The notes under the pieces are model-generated. The model ran no database searches and had not been told where the DNA came from. It saw only the letters and a program-made list of their open reading frames with translations. From contig OX388343.1 in NCBI GenBank assembly GCA_947579665.1, positions 88,826,254 through 88,890,253 on the forward strand: DNA of 64,000 nucleotides, read 5' to 3'. Positions 51,455-62,957 of the stretch are shown here, in pieces (position 1 is the stretch's first letter; each line of letters opens with the position of its first letter). The translations under genes were made by a program, and so were the position numbers. Origin of the DNA: Sympetrum striolatum. Its lineage: Eukaryota; Arthropoda; Insecta; Odonata; Libellulidae.

Positions 51455-52529
51455 TACGAGTAAAATGTAGCTTGCATACTGCAAGCAGATCGACAACACT
51501 ATTTTCATGTCGGCATCATATCGGGACGGCCATCAAAAGAAAAAAATGGATTGAAATTTTTCTTAAAATTCGCTGAAATTCCATCGTCTGGCATCGAACT
51601 CGGGTCTTTAATGTGAACTTACTATGCAGCAAAATAGAACATCATCATCTTTAACTATGTGTGAAAATTCAAGCAGAAATATGGGCTACAACTGCCTCAA
51701 AAGACGTTCTAATTTTCATGAATTTAAATGGCTCTCTGGATTCGAACCAAGGACGATCTTGGAAATCTAAAAAATGTTTCTGAAAGTTATTTATGATCTC
51801 TATCTATATGCCGAGTTTGAAGTTTCTATATTATGGCAAAGGTTTCAAAATAATTACTAAAAATCGGATCAACTTCTGATTGCAGTGACACCTGGTGTCG
51901 AACCCAGGACACGTAGATAGCTGTGAATGCACAGTTTAATTTGTATGGACTTGATCTTTTTATTTGCAAAGTTTGAGATCGATATCGTGACGGGAAGTAC
52001 CTAAAATTTGTTTCCGTTATCTCCGTAAGAAATGCATAGAGGAATTTAAATGTCCCTCTGGGATCGAACCAAGGACCATCAGCGAATACATAAAATTTGA
52101 TTATGAAATATAATTATGATCTTCAACTCTATGCCGAATTTCAAGTTTCCATGCCATCGGGAAGGGGTCCAAAAAAAATCTTAAAAATCGCCACAATGCA
52201 TTTTAAACGGCCGATTTTTGCCTCGACCTAGCATCGAACCCAGGATATTTTCAGTAAAACTTATTTATGTTTTCGATAGATCTTGACCATATATATCGGC
52301 TCCTTGAGTTTTAAGTCCCTACCTATCCGGCAAGTATTTTTTAAAAATTCCCGAAAATCAAAGCAATGCATTTAAACGGGAAAAATCGGGACTTTGGGGC
52401 CCTCTGGAATCGAACCCATGACACTGAGGTTCAAAATCGCAATTTTTCTGGTGGCTACACGTTATGGCCAATACTCCGTAAAAATTTCAGCTCAATCACT
52501 TTTGTGGTTTAGGCTGTGAGTTTGTATCC
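51455..52529 (-). repeat. Array unit 2 (-)
   Basis: 1075 bp, inverted to unit 1 tail to tail with 47 bp between that hold one junction module. All six motifs are present in complement (CTGGCATCGAACTCGGG, CTGGATTCGAACCAAGG and so on). Confidence 0.93.
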
Positions 52530-52602
52530 TCTCTATATATCTATTATATATAGATGCTTCTCCGGATTCATTCATATAGATAGATAGATAGATAGATAGA
52601 TA

Positions 52603-53678
52603 GGATACTAATTCACAGCCTAAAACACAAGCGTCATTGACTTGAAATTTTTACAACGTATTGGCCATAACGTGTAACCGCCAGAAAAATTGCACTTTTG
52701 ATCCTCAGTGTCATAGGTTCGATTCCAGAGGGCTCCAAAGTCGCGATTTTCTCCATAAGAATACATGGCGGGGATTTTCGAAAATTTTTTTGAGGCACTT
52801 CCCGGAAAAGTAGAGAGTTGAAATTCAAGGCATCGCTAGAAGCCGTGCAAATCCAACGTAAATCAGAAAGACATCGCCGAATATGGTCCATGGTTCGATG
52901 CTAGGTCGGGGCAAATATCGGCCGTTTAAAATGCATTGCGGCGATTTTGAAACATTTTTTTGGGTCCTTTCCCGATAACATGGATACTTGAAACTCGGCA
53001 CGTGGATAGATATCATGAATATATTTCATAATCATATTTTTTATGTTCGCTGATGGTCCTTGGTTCGATCCCAGAGGGCCATTTGCACTTCTCAATGCAT
53101 TTCTTACGGAGATACCGGAAACAAAATTTAGGTACTTCCAGGCATACTATCGCCTCCAAACTTTGAATTATAGAAGAGCAAGTCTTTACAAATCAAACTG
53201 TTAATTCACAGCGATCAAGATGTCCTGGGATCGACACCAGGCGTCTCTGCAATCAGTAACTTATCCGAATTTCAATAGTTATTTTGAACCCTTTCCCAAC
53301 AATATAGAAACTTGAAATTCGGCATGTAGATAGAAATCATAGATATATTTCAAAATCATGTTTTGGATTTCCATGATCGTCCTTGGTTCGAATCCAGAGA
53401 GCCATTTGCATTCGTGAAAACTAGAACGTCTTTTGAGCAGTTGTAGCTAATATTTCTGCTTGAATTTTCACACATAGTTAGAGATAGTGATTTTCTGCTG
53501 TGCCGCATAGTAGGTTCACCAGGAAGTCCAGGGTTCGATGCCAGACGATGAAATTTCAGCGAATTTTAAGAATATTTTTATTCATTTATTTTTCTTTTTA
53601 GGACCGTCCCGAGATGATGCCGATATAAAATTAGTGTTGTTGATCTGCTTGCAGTATGCAAGCAACATTTTACTCGTA
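52603..53678 (+). repeat. Array unit 3 (+)
   Basis: 1076 bp with a GATA tract at its head. Motif 4 has drifted (GGGATCGACACCAGG). The tail lies only six bases from the inverted tail of unit 4. Confidence 0.93.
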
Positions 53679-53684
53679 TATATA

Positions 53685-54793
53685 TACGAGTAAAATGTAG
53701 CTTGCATACTGCAAGCAGATCGACAACACTCATTTCATGTCGGCATCATATCGGGAAGGCCGTCAAAAGAAAAAAAAATGGATTGAAAATAATCTGATTA
53801 TTCGCTGCAATTTATTCGTCCGGCATCGAACCAGGGTCTTCCTGCTGATACTTACTATGCAGCACAATATAAGTTCACCATCTCTAACTATCTGTGAAAA
53901 TTCATACAGAAATATTATCTGCAACTGCCTCAAACGACGTCCTACTTTTCCCTTATATTTCTTATGAGAGAAATATTAATGTGCTCTGGCATCGAACCAA
54001 GGAATAGTTCGGTCTTCTGAAAACGGTTTTCTTAAACCAGTTTTAACCATACATCTTCTAGCCAAGCACGAACTTCCTATCATTTCGATGAGTGCATCAA
54101 AAAAATAATGAAATACTAACCATATGTATTTCAAACAGGAGCCATATTTACCGCCCGGCATCGAACCCGGGTCTTTCTGGTAAAACTTCCTATGCAACAT
54201 AATAGAAAATAATAATCTTTAACTATGTGCGAAAATTCAAGCAGAAATATTGGCTGCAACTGCCGCAATCGAAGTCTTACTTTTCCCTTATATTCCTTAT
54301 GAGAGAAATGTTAATGTGCTCTGGCATCGAACCCAGGAATATTACGGTCTTATGAAAATTTTTTTCTTAAACCAATTCTCACCTAACACATTCCGGCTAA
54401 GCACGAACTTCCTATTATTTCGAGAAGTGCATCAAAAAAAATAATGAAAAACAGCTCCCATGTATTTTAAAGGGCAGTTCTTTGCATCGTCCTAGCATCG
54501 AACCCAGGATATTTTTTGTGAAAGTCATTGATGTTTTCGAAAGTCCAAGACCATAAGTATAGGCACCTTGAGTTTTATTTCTCTACCTATCCGGAAAGTA
54601 TTTTTTAAAAATTCCCGAAAATCACAGCAATGCATTTAAACGGGAAAAATCGGGACTTTGGGGCCCTCTGGAATCGAACCTATGACACTGAGGATCAAAG
54701 TCGCTTTTTACCTGAGGGTTTCACGTTATGGCCAATACGTCATAAAAATTTCAAGGCAATGACGCCTGTAGTTTAGCCTGTGAATTTGTATCC
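53685..54793 (-). repeat. Array unit 4 (-), rearranged
   Basis: 1109 bp. Its outer parts match the other units, but the middle differs. The monomers with CACCAGG and CGATCCCAG boxes are missing, and a block of about 330 bp (about 53820-54150) is repeated directly at about 54151-54480. Both copies carry CGGCATCGAACC and CTCTGGCATCGAACC boxes. The total box number stays six. Confidence 0.85.
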
Positions 54794-54956
54794 TATCTAT
54801 ATAGCTATATATATGAATGAATCCGGAGAAGCATCTATATCTATTATCTATTATATATAGATGCTTCTCCGGATTCATTCATGGATATACCTATCTATTA
54901 TATATAGATGCTTCTCCGGATTCATTCATATATATAGCTATATAGCTATATAGATA
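54794..54956. repeat. Expanded junction with three 24-bp modules
   Basis: This 163-bp head-to-head junction between units 4 and 5 holds three junction modules, one reversed (54813-54836) and two forward (54859-54882, 54906-54929), set in AT and GATA/GCTATATA sequence. Confidence 0.9.
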
Positions 54957-56031
54957 GGATACAAATTCACAGGCTAAACCACAAGGGTCATTGACTTGAA
55001 ATTTTTATGACATATTGGCCATAACGTTAAACCCCCAGGAAAAAAGCGACTTTGATCCTCAGCGTCATAGGTTCGATTCCAGAGGGCCCTAAAGTCCCAA
55101 TTTTTCCCGTTTAAATGCATTGCCGTGATTTTCGGGAATTTTTAAAAAATACTTCCCGGATAGGTAGAGAATCGAAACTCTAGGAGCCTTTATATATGAA
55201 AGTGATCTATCGCAAACATAAATGAGTTTTACGGAAAATATCCTGGGTTCGATGCTAGGTCGAGGCAAAAATCGGCCGTTTAAAATGCATTGTGGCGATT
55301 TTTAAGATTTTTTTTGGACCACTTACCGATGACATGGAAACTTGAAATTTGGCATGAAGTTGGAGATCATAAATATATTTCATAATCAATTTTTATGTTT
55401 TCCCTGATGGTCCTTGGTTCGATCCCAGGGCGCCATTTACATTTCTCAATGCATTTCTTATGGAGATAGCTGAAAAAGGTTTTAGTTACTTCCCGTCATG
55501 ATATCGACTTCAAACTTTGTATGAAATAAGATGAAGTTCTGATAAGTCATACTGTGCATTCACAGCTACCAATATTTCCTGGGTTTGACTCCAGGCGTCT
55601 CTACAATCAGTAAATTATCCGATTTTTAAGAATTATTTTGAACCCGTTGCAATTAATATTAAAACCTAAAATTAGGCTTATAGATAGAGAACATAGATAC
55701 ATTTCAAAAATATGTTTTAGATTTCCTAGATCGTCCTTGGTTCGAATCCAGAGAGCCATTTACATTATTGAAAAGTAGGACGTTGTTTAAGGCAGTTGGA
55801 GCCAATATTTCTGGTTGAATTTTCACTCTTAGTAAGAGATGCTGATTTTCTGTTGTGCTGCATAGTACGTTCACCAGGAAGGCCTAGGTTCGATGCCAGA
55901 CGATTAAATTGCAGCGAATTTTAAGAATATTTTCAATCCTTTTTTTTCTTTTGAGGACCGTCCCAATATAATGCCGATATGAAATTAGTATTGCCGATCT
56001 GCTTGCAGTATGCAAGCAACATTTTACTCGT

Positions 56032-56032
<1 letters not shown>
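54957..56032 (+). repeat. Array unit 5 (+)
   Basis: 1076 bp. It is followed by unit 6 in the same orientation with only a GATA tract between and no 24-bp module. Confidence 0.93.
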
Positions 56033-56070
<38 letters not shown>

Positions 56071-56071
<1 letters not shown>

Positions 56072-57147
56072 GATACTAATTCACAGCCTAAACCACAAGC
56101 GTGATTGACTTGAAATTTTTACGACGTATTGGCCATAACGTGTAACCGCCAGAAAAATTGCGATTTTGATCCTCAGGGTCATGGGTTCGGTTCCAGAGGG
56201 CCCCAAAGTCGCGATTTTCTCCATAAGAATACATGGCGGAGATTTTCGAAAATTTTTTTGAGGTACTTCCCGGGGAGAGAAAGAGTTGAAACTCGAGGGA
56301 TCGCTAGAAGCCATGCGTATCCAACGAAAATCAGAAAAACATCTTAGAATATAGTCCATGGTTCGATGCTAGGTCGGGGCAAAAATCGGCCGTTTAAAAT
56401 GCATTACGGCGATTTTGAAGATTTTTTTTTGATCCTTTCCAGATAACATGGATATTCGAAACTCGGCACGTGGATAGATATCATAAATATACTTCATAAT
56501 CAAATTTTACATGTTCGCTGATGGTCCTTGGTTCGATCCCAGAGGGCCATTTGCACTTCTCAATGCATTTCTTACGGAGACAACGGAAACAAAATTTAGG
56601 TACTTTCCGACATGCTATCAACTTCAAACTTTGCATGATACAAGAGTAAGTCTTTACAAATCAAACTCTGCATTCACAGCTTGCAATACGTCCTGGGTTC
56701 GACACCAGGTGTCTCTGAAATCAGAATTTGATCCGATTTTTAGGAATTATTTTGAAACCTTTCCCAGTAAAATAGAAACTTGAAATTCGGCATATAGATA
56801 GAGATCATAAATATCTATCAGAAACATATTTTAGACTTCCACGATCGTCCTTGGTTCGAGTCCCGAGAGGCATTAACATTCGTGAAAATTAGAACGTTTT
56901 TTGAGGCAGTTATAGCCAATATTTCTGCTTGAATTTTCACACATAGTTAGAGATGGTGATCTTCTATTGTGTTTCATAGTAGGTTTACCAGTAAGACCCG
57001 GGTTCGATGCAAGACGATGAAATTTCAGCGAATTTTAAGAAAAAATTAAATCCTTTTTTTTTCTTTTAAAGACCGTCCCGATAGGATGCCGATATGAAAT
57101 TAGTATTGCCGATCTGCTTGCAGTATGCAAGCTACATTTTACTCGTA
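56071..57147 (+). repeat. Array unit 6 (+)
   Basis: 1077 bp. Its first motif reads GGTTCGGTTCCAG, so A58 of the T-loop-like box is changed. The tail faces inverted unit 7. Confidence 0.93.
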
Positions 57148-57211
57148 TATATATATAGATGCTTCTCCGGATTCATTCATGTATCCATATATATATTCAT
57201 ATATATATATA

Positions 57212-58288
57212 TACGAGTAAAATGTAGCTTGCATACTGCAAGCAGATCGACAACACTAATTTCATGTCGGCATCATATCGGGACGGCCCTCAAAAGAATA
57301 AAAAGGGATTGAAAATATTCTTAAAATTCGCTGCAATTTAATCGTCTGGCATCGAACCTAGGCCTACCTGGTGAATCTACTATGCAGTATAACAGAAAAT
57401 CACCATCTCTTACTATGTGTGAAAATTCAAGCAGAAATATTGGCTTCAACTGCCTCAAACGACGTCCTACTTTTCAATAATGTAAATGGCTCTCTGGACT
57501 CGAACCAAGGACGATCTAGGAATTCTAAAATATGTTTTTGAAGTGTATCTATGTTCTCTATCTATATACCTAATTTCATGTTTAAATATTATTGGGAAGG
57601 GGTTCAAAAAAATTCCTAAAAATCGGATAATTTACTGATTGTAGAGACGCCTGGTGTCGAACCCAGGAAATATTGTTAGCCCGGAATGCACATTATGACT
57701 TATAAGTACTTCATCTTATATTATGCAAAGTTTGAAGTCGATATCATGCCGGGAAGTACCTAAAACCTTTTTCCGTTATCTCCATAAGAAATGCATTGAG
57801 GAATGTAAATGGCTCCCTGGGCTCGAACCAAGGACCATCAGCGAATATGTAAAATTTGATTATGAAAAATTTTTATGATCTCCAACTTCATGCCGAATTT
57901 CAAGTTTCCATGTCATCGGGAAGTGGTCCAAAAAAAATCTTAAAAATCGCCACAATGTATTTTAAACGGCCGATTTTTGCCTTGATCTAGCATCGAACCC
58001 AGGATATTTTCCGTAAAACTCATTTATGTTTTCGATAGATCATGACCATATATATCGGCTCCTTGAGTTTTAAGTCCCTACCTATCCGGCAAGTATTTTT
58101 TTAAAATTCCCGAAAATCAACGCAATGCATTTAAATGGGAAAAATCGGGACTTTGGGACCCTCTGGAATCGAACCCATGACACTGAGGTTCAAAATCGCA
58201 TTTTTTCTGGGGGTTTCACGTTAGGGCCAATACGTCGTAAAAATTTCAAGTCAATGACGCTTGTGGTTTAGGCTGTGAATTAGTATCC
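57212..58288 (-). repeat. Array unit 7 (-)
   Basis: 1077 bp. Tail to tail with unit 6 across 64 bp holding one module and long TATA runs. Confidence 0.93.
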
Positions 58289-58347
58289 TATCTATCTATC
58301 TATCTATCTATCTATATGAATGAATCCGGAGAAGCATCTATATCTAT

Positions 58348-59422
58348 TACGAGTAAAATGTTGCTTGCATACTGCAAGCAGATCGACAACACTATGTTCA
58401 TGTCGGCATCATATCCGGACGGCCATCAAAAGAAAAAAAAAGAGTGAAATTTTTCTTAAAATTTGCCTAAATTCCATCGTCCGGCATCGAACCCGGGTCT
58501 TTACTGTGAACATACTATGCAGCACAATAGAACATCACCATCTCTAACGATGTGTGAAAATTCAAGCAGAAATATGGGCTACAACTGCCTCAAAAGACGT
58601 TCTAATTTTTACGAATTTAAATGGCTCTCTGGATTCGAACCAAGGACGATCTTGGAAATCTAAAAAATGTTTCTGAAAGTTATTTATGATCTCTATCTAT
58701 ATGCCGAATTTGAAGTTTCTATATTATTGGCAAAGGTTTCAAAATAATTCCTAAAAATCGGATTAACTTCTGATTGCAGAGACACCTGGTGTCGAACCCA
58801 GGACTCTTTGATAGCTGTGAATGCACTGTTTGATTTGTATGGACTTCATCTTTGTACATGCAAAGTTTGAAGTTGATATCGTGCCGGGAAGTACCTAAAA
58901 TTTGTTTCCGTTATCTCCGTAAGAAAAGCATTGGGAAGTGCAAATGGTCCTCTGGGATCGAACCAAGGACCATAAGCTAATATGTAAAATTCGATTATGA
59001 AATAAATTCATGATATCTATCGACGTGCCGAGTTTCAATAATCCATGTTATCGTGAAAGGGTCCAAAAAAAATCTTAAAAATCGCCGCAATGCATTTTAA
59101 ACGGCCGATTTTTGCCCCGGCCTAGCATCGAACCAAGGACAATATTCGAAGATGTCTTTCCGATTTTCGTTGGCTATGCACGGCATTTAGCGGTCCCTCG
59201 AGTTTCAACTCTCTGCTTTTCCGGGAAGTGCCTCAAAAAAATTTTCGAAAATCCCCGCCATGTAATCTTATGGGGAAAATCGCGACTTTGGGGCCCTCTG
59301 GAATCGAACCCATGACACTGAGGATCAAAATCGCAATTTTTATGGCGGTTACACGTTATGGCCAATACGTCGTAAAAATTTCAAGTCAATGACGCTTGTG
59401 GTTTAGGCTGTGAATTAGTATC

Positions 59423-59423
<1 letters not shown>
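58348..59423 (-). repeat. Array unit 8 (-)
   Basis: 1076 bp, same orientation as unit 7. The junction has TATC repeats and a module reversed on the + strand, that is forward relative to the units. Confidence 0.93.
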
Positions 59424-59457
<34 letters not shown>

Positions 59458-59528
59458 ACTATCTATATAGGTATATCCATGAATGAATCCGGAGAAGCAT
59501 CTATATATAATAGATATATATATAGAGA

Positions 59529-60605
59529 GGATACAAACTCACAGGCCAAACCACAAGCGTCATTGACTTGAAATTTTTACGACATATTGGCCATAGAGTG
59601 TAACCGCCAGAAAAATTGCGATTTTGCACCTCAGTGTCATGGGTTCGAATCCAGAGGGCCCCAAAGTCTCGATTTTTCCCGTTTAAATGCATTGCTTTGA
59701 GTTTCGGGAATTTTTAAAAAATACTTCCGGGATAGGTAGAGAATCGAAAATCTAGGAGCCTTTATATATGGTCATAATCTATCGAAAACATAAATGAGTT
59801 TTACGAATAATATCCTGGGTTCGATGCTAGGTCGAGGCAAAAATCGGCCGTTTAAAATGTATTGTTGCGATTTTTAAGATTTTTTTTGGACCCTTTCCCG
59901 ATGGCATGGAAACTTGAAATTCGGCATGGATTTGGAGATTATAAATATATTTCATAATCAAATTTTACATATTCGCTGATGGTCCTTGGTTCGATCCCAG
60001 GGTGCCATTTACATTTCTCAATGCATTTCTTACGGAGATAACGGAAACAAATTTTAGGTACTTCCCGGCATGCCAGCGACTTAAAACTTAGCGTGATAGA
60101 AGAACCCGTCTTAACAAATCAAACTACGCATTCATAGCTATCAATGTGTCCTGGGTTCGACACCAGGTGTCTCTGCAATCAGTAAATTATCCGATTTTTA
60201 GGAATTATTTTGAAACCTTTCCCAATAATATAGAAACTTGAAATTTGGCATATGGATTGAGATCATTAATAAATTTCAGAATCATTTTTTTAATTTCAAA
60301 GATCGTCCTTGGTTCGAGTCCCGAGAGCCATTTACCTTCGTGAACATTAGAGCGTCTTTTGAGGCAGTTGTAGCCAATATTTCTGCTTGAATTTTCACAC
60401 ATAGTTAGAGATTGTGATCTTCTATTGTGCTACATAGTAAGTTCACCAGTAAGATCCGGGTTCGATGCCAGAGGATGAAATTTCAGCGAATTTTAAGAAA
60501 AATTTCAATCCTTTTTTTTTCTTTTAAGGACATTCCCGATATGATGCCGATATGAAATTAGTATTGCCGATCTGCTTGCAGTATGCAAGCTACATTTTAC
60601 TCGTA
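59529..60605 (+). repeat. Array unit 9 (+)
   Basis: 1077 bp. Head to head with unit 8. Motifs lie at about 59643, 59818, 59986, 60152, 60309 and 60458. Confidence 0.93.
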
Positions 60606-60669
60606 TAATAGATGGATACATGAATGAATCCGGAGAAGCATCTATATATAATAGATATATATAGAGAGA

Positions 60670-61747
60670 GGATACAAACTCACAGGCCAAACAACAAGCG
60701 TCATTGACTTGAAATTTTTACGACATATTGGCCATAACGTGTAACCGCCAGAAAAATTGCGATTTTGAACCTCAGTGTCATGAGTTCGATTCCAGAGGGC
60801 CCCAAAGTCCCGATTTTTCCCGTTTAAATGCATTGCTTTGATTTTCGGGAATTTTTAAAAAATACTTGCCGGATAGGTAGGGACTTTAAACTCAAGGAGC
60901 CGATATATATGGTCATGATCTATCGAAAACATAAATGAGTTTTACTGAAAATATCCTGGGTTCGATGCTAGGTCGAGGCAAAAATCTGCCGTTTAAAATG
61001 CATTGTGGCGATTTTTAAGATTTTTTTTTGACCCTTTTCCGATGGCATGGAAACTTGAAATTCGGCAAGGGTTTAGATATCATAAATATATTTCATAATA
61101 AAATTTTACATATTCGCTGAGGGTCCTTGGTTCGATCCCAGAGAGCGATTTACATTCCTCAATGCATTTCTTATGGAGATAAAAGAAAAAACGTTTTAGG
61201 TACTTCCCGGCATGATATCGACTTTAAACTTTGTATGAAATAAGATGAAGTCCTAATATGTCATACTGTGCATTCACAGCTACCAATATTTCCTGGGTTC
61301 GACACCAGGCGTCTCTACAATCAGTAAATTATCCGATATTTAAGAATTAATTTAAACCCCTTCCCAATAATTTTAAATCATAAAATTAGGCATATAGATA
61401 GAGAGCATTTATCCATTTTAAAAACATGTTTTAGATTTCCTAGATCGTCCTTGGTTCGAATCCAGAGAGCCATTTGCATTATTGAAAAGTAGGACGTCGT
61501 TTGAGGCAGTTGGAGCCAATATTTCTGCTTGAATTTTCACACTTAGTAAGAGATGGTGATTTTCTGTTGTTCTGCATAGTAAGTTCACAGTAAAGACCCG
61601 TGTTCGATGCCAGACGATTAATTTGCAGCGAATTTTAAGAATATATTCAATCCCTTTTTTTTCTTTTGAGGGCCGTCTCGATATGATGCCGACATGAAAT
61701 TAGTGTTGTCGATCTGCTTGCAGTATGCAAGCTACATTTTACTCGTA
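60670..61747 (+). repeat. Array unit 10 (+)
   Basis: 1078 bp. The junction before it has the module in reversed orientation, preceded by GGATAC. Confidence 0.93.
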
Positions 61748-61807
61748 TATATATATAGATGCTTCTCCGGATTCATTCATATATATAGATAGGTATATAG
61801 ATAGATA

Positions 61808-62884
61808 GGATACAAATTCACAGCCTAAACCATAAGCGTGATTGAGTTCAAATTTTTACTGCGTATTGGCCAAAACAATTAACCGCCAGAAAAATTGTGA
61901 TTTTGATCCTCAGTGACATTGGTTCGATTCCAGAGGGCCCCAAAGTCCCGATTTTTCCCGTTTAGATGCATTGCTTAGATATTCGGGAATTTTTAAATAA
62001 TACTTCCCGGATAGGTAGAGAATCGAAACTCTAGGAGCCTTTAAATATGGTCATGATCTATCGAAAACATAAATGAGTTTTACTGAAAATATCCTGGGTT
62101 CGATGCTAGGTCAAGGCAAAAATCGGCCGTTTAAAATGCATTGTGGCGATTTTTAAGATTTTTTTTCAACCCTTTCCCGATGGCATGGAAACTTGAAATT
62201 CGGCATGGAGTTGGAGATCATAAATATATTTCGTAATAAAATTTTACATATTCGCTGATGGTCCTTGGTTCGATCCCAGAGAGCCATATACATTCCTCAA
62301 TGCATCTCTTATGGAGATAACAGAATTAGGTTTTAGGTACTTCCCGGCATGATATCGACTTTAAATTTTGTATGAAACAAGATGAAGTCCTAATAAATCA
62401 TACAGTGCATTCACAGCTACCAATATTTCCTGGGTTAGACACCAGGCGTCTCTACAATCAGTAAAATATCCGATATTTAAGAATTAATTTAAACCCCTTC
62501 CCAATAATATTAAAACATGAAATTAGGCATATAGATAGAGAGCATTGATCCATTTGAAAAACATGTTTTAGATTTCCTAGATCGTCCTTGGTTCGAATCC
62601 AGATAGCCATTTACATTATTGAAAAGTAGAACGTCGTTTGAGGCAGTTGGAGCCAATATATATGCTTGAATTTTCACACATAGTAAGAGATGGAATTTTT
62701 CTCTTGTGCTGCATAGTAGGTTCACCGGGAAGGCGTAGGTTCGATGCCAGACGATTAAATTGCAGTAAATTTTAAGAATATTTTCAATCCCTTTTTTTTC
62801 TCTTGAGGGCCGTTCCGATATGATGACGACATGAAATTAGTGTTGTCGATCTGCTTGCAGTATGCAAGCTACATTTTACTCGTA
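61808..62884 (+). repeat. Array unit 11 (+)
   Basis: 1077 bp. It is very close in sequence to units 10 and 12, so units 10-12 look like a recent tandem expansion. Motif 4 reads GGTTAGACACCAG, losing the CG of TTCGA. Confidence 0.93.
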
Positions 62885-62957
62885 TATATATATATCTATT
62901 ATATATAGATGCTTCTCCGGATTCATTCATATATATAGATAGGTATATAGATAGATA

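Larger units (their letters stand above)
50248..62930. repeat. Twelve copies of a 24-bp junction module (AGATGCTTCTCCGGATTCAT core)
   Basis: Forward copies start at 50248, 51416, 52552, 54859, 54906, 57157, 61757 and 62907. Reversed copies start at 54813, 58316, 59479 and 60620. All are flanked by TATATA-type sequence. Copies are essentially identical, better conserved than the units they separate. At 51440 and 57181 the module is followed by GTATCC, and at 60614 it is preceded by GGATAC, the same six bases that start each large unit. Confidence 0.9.
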
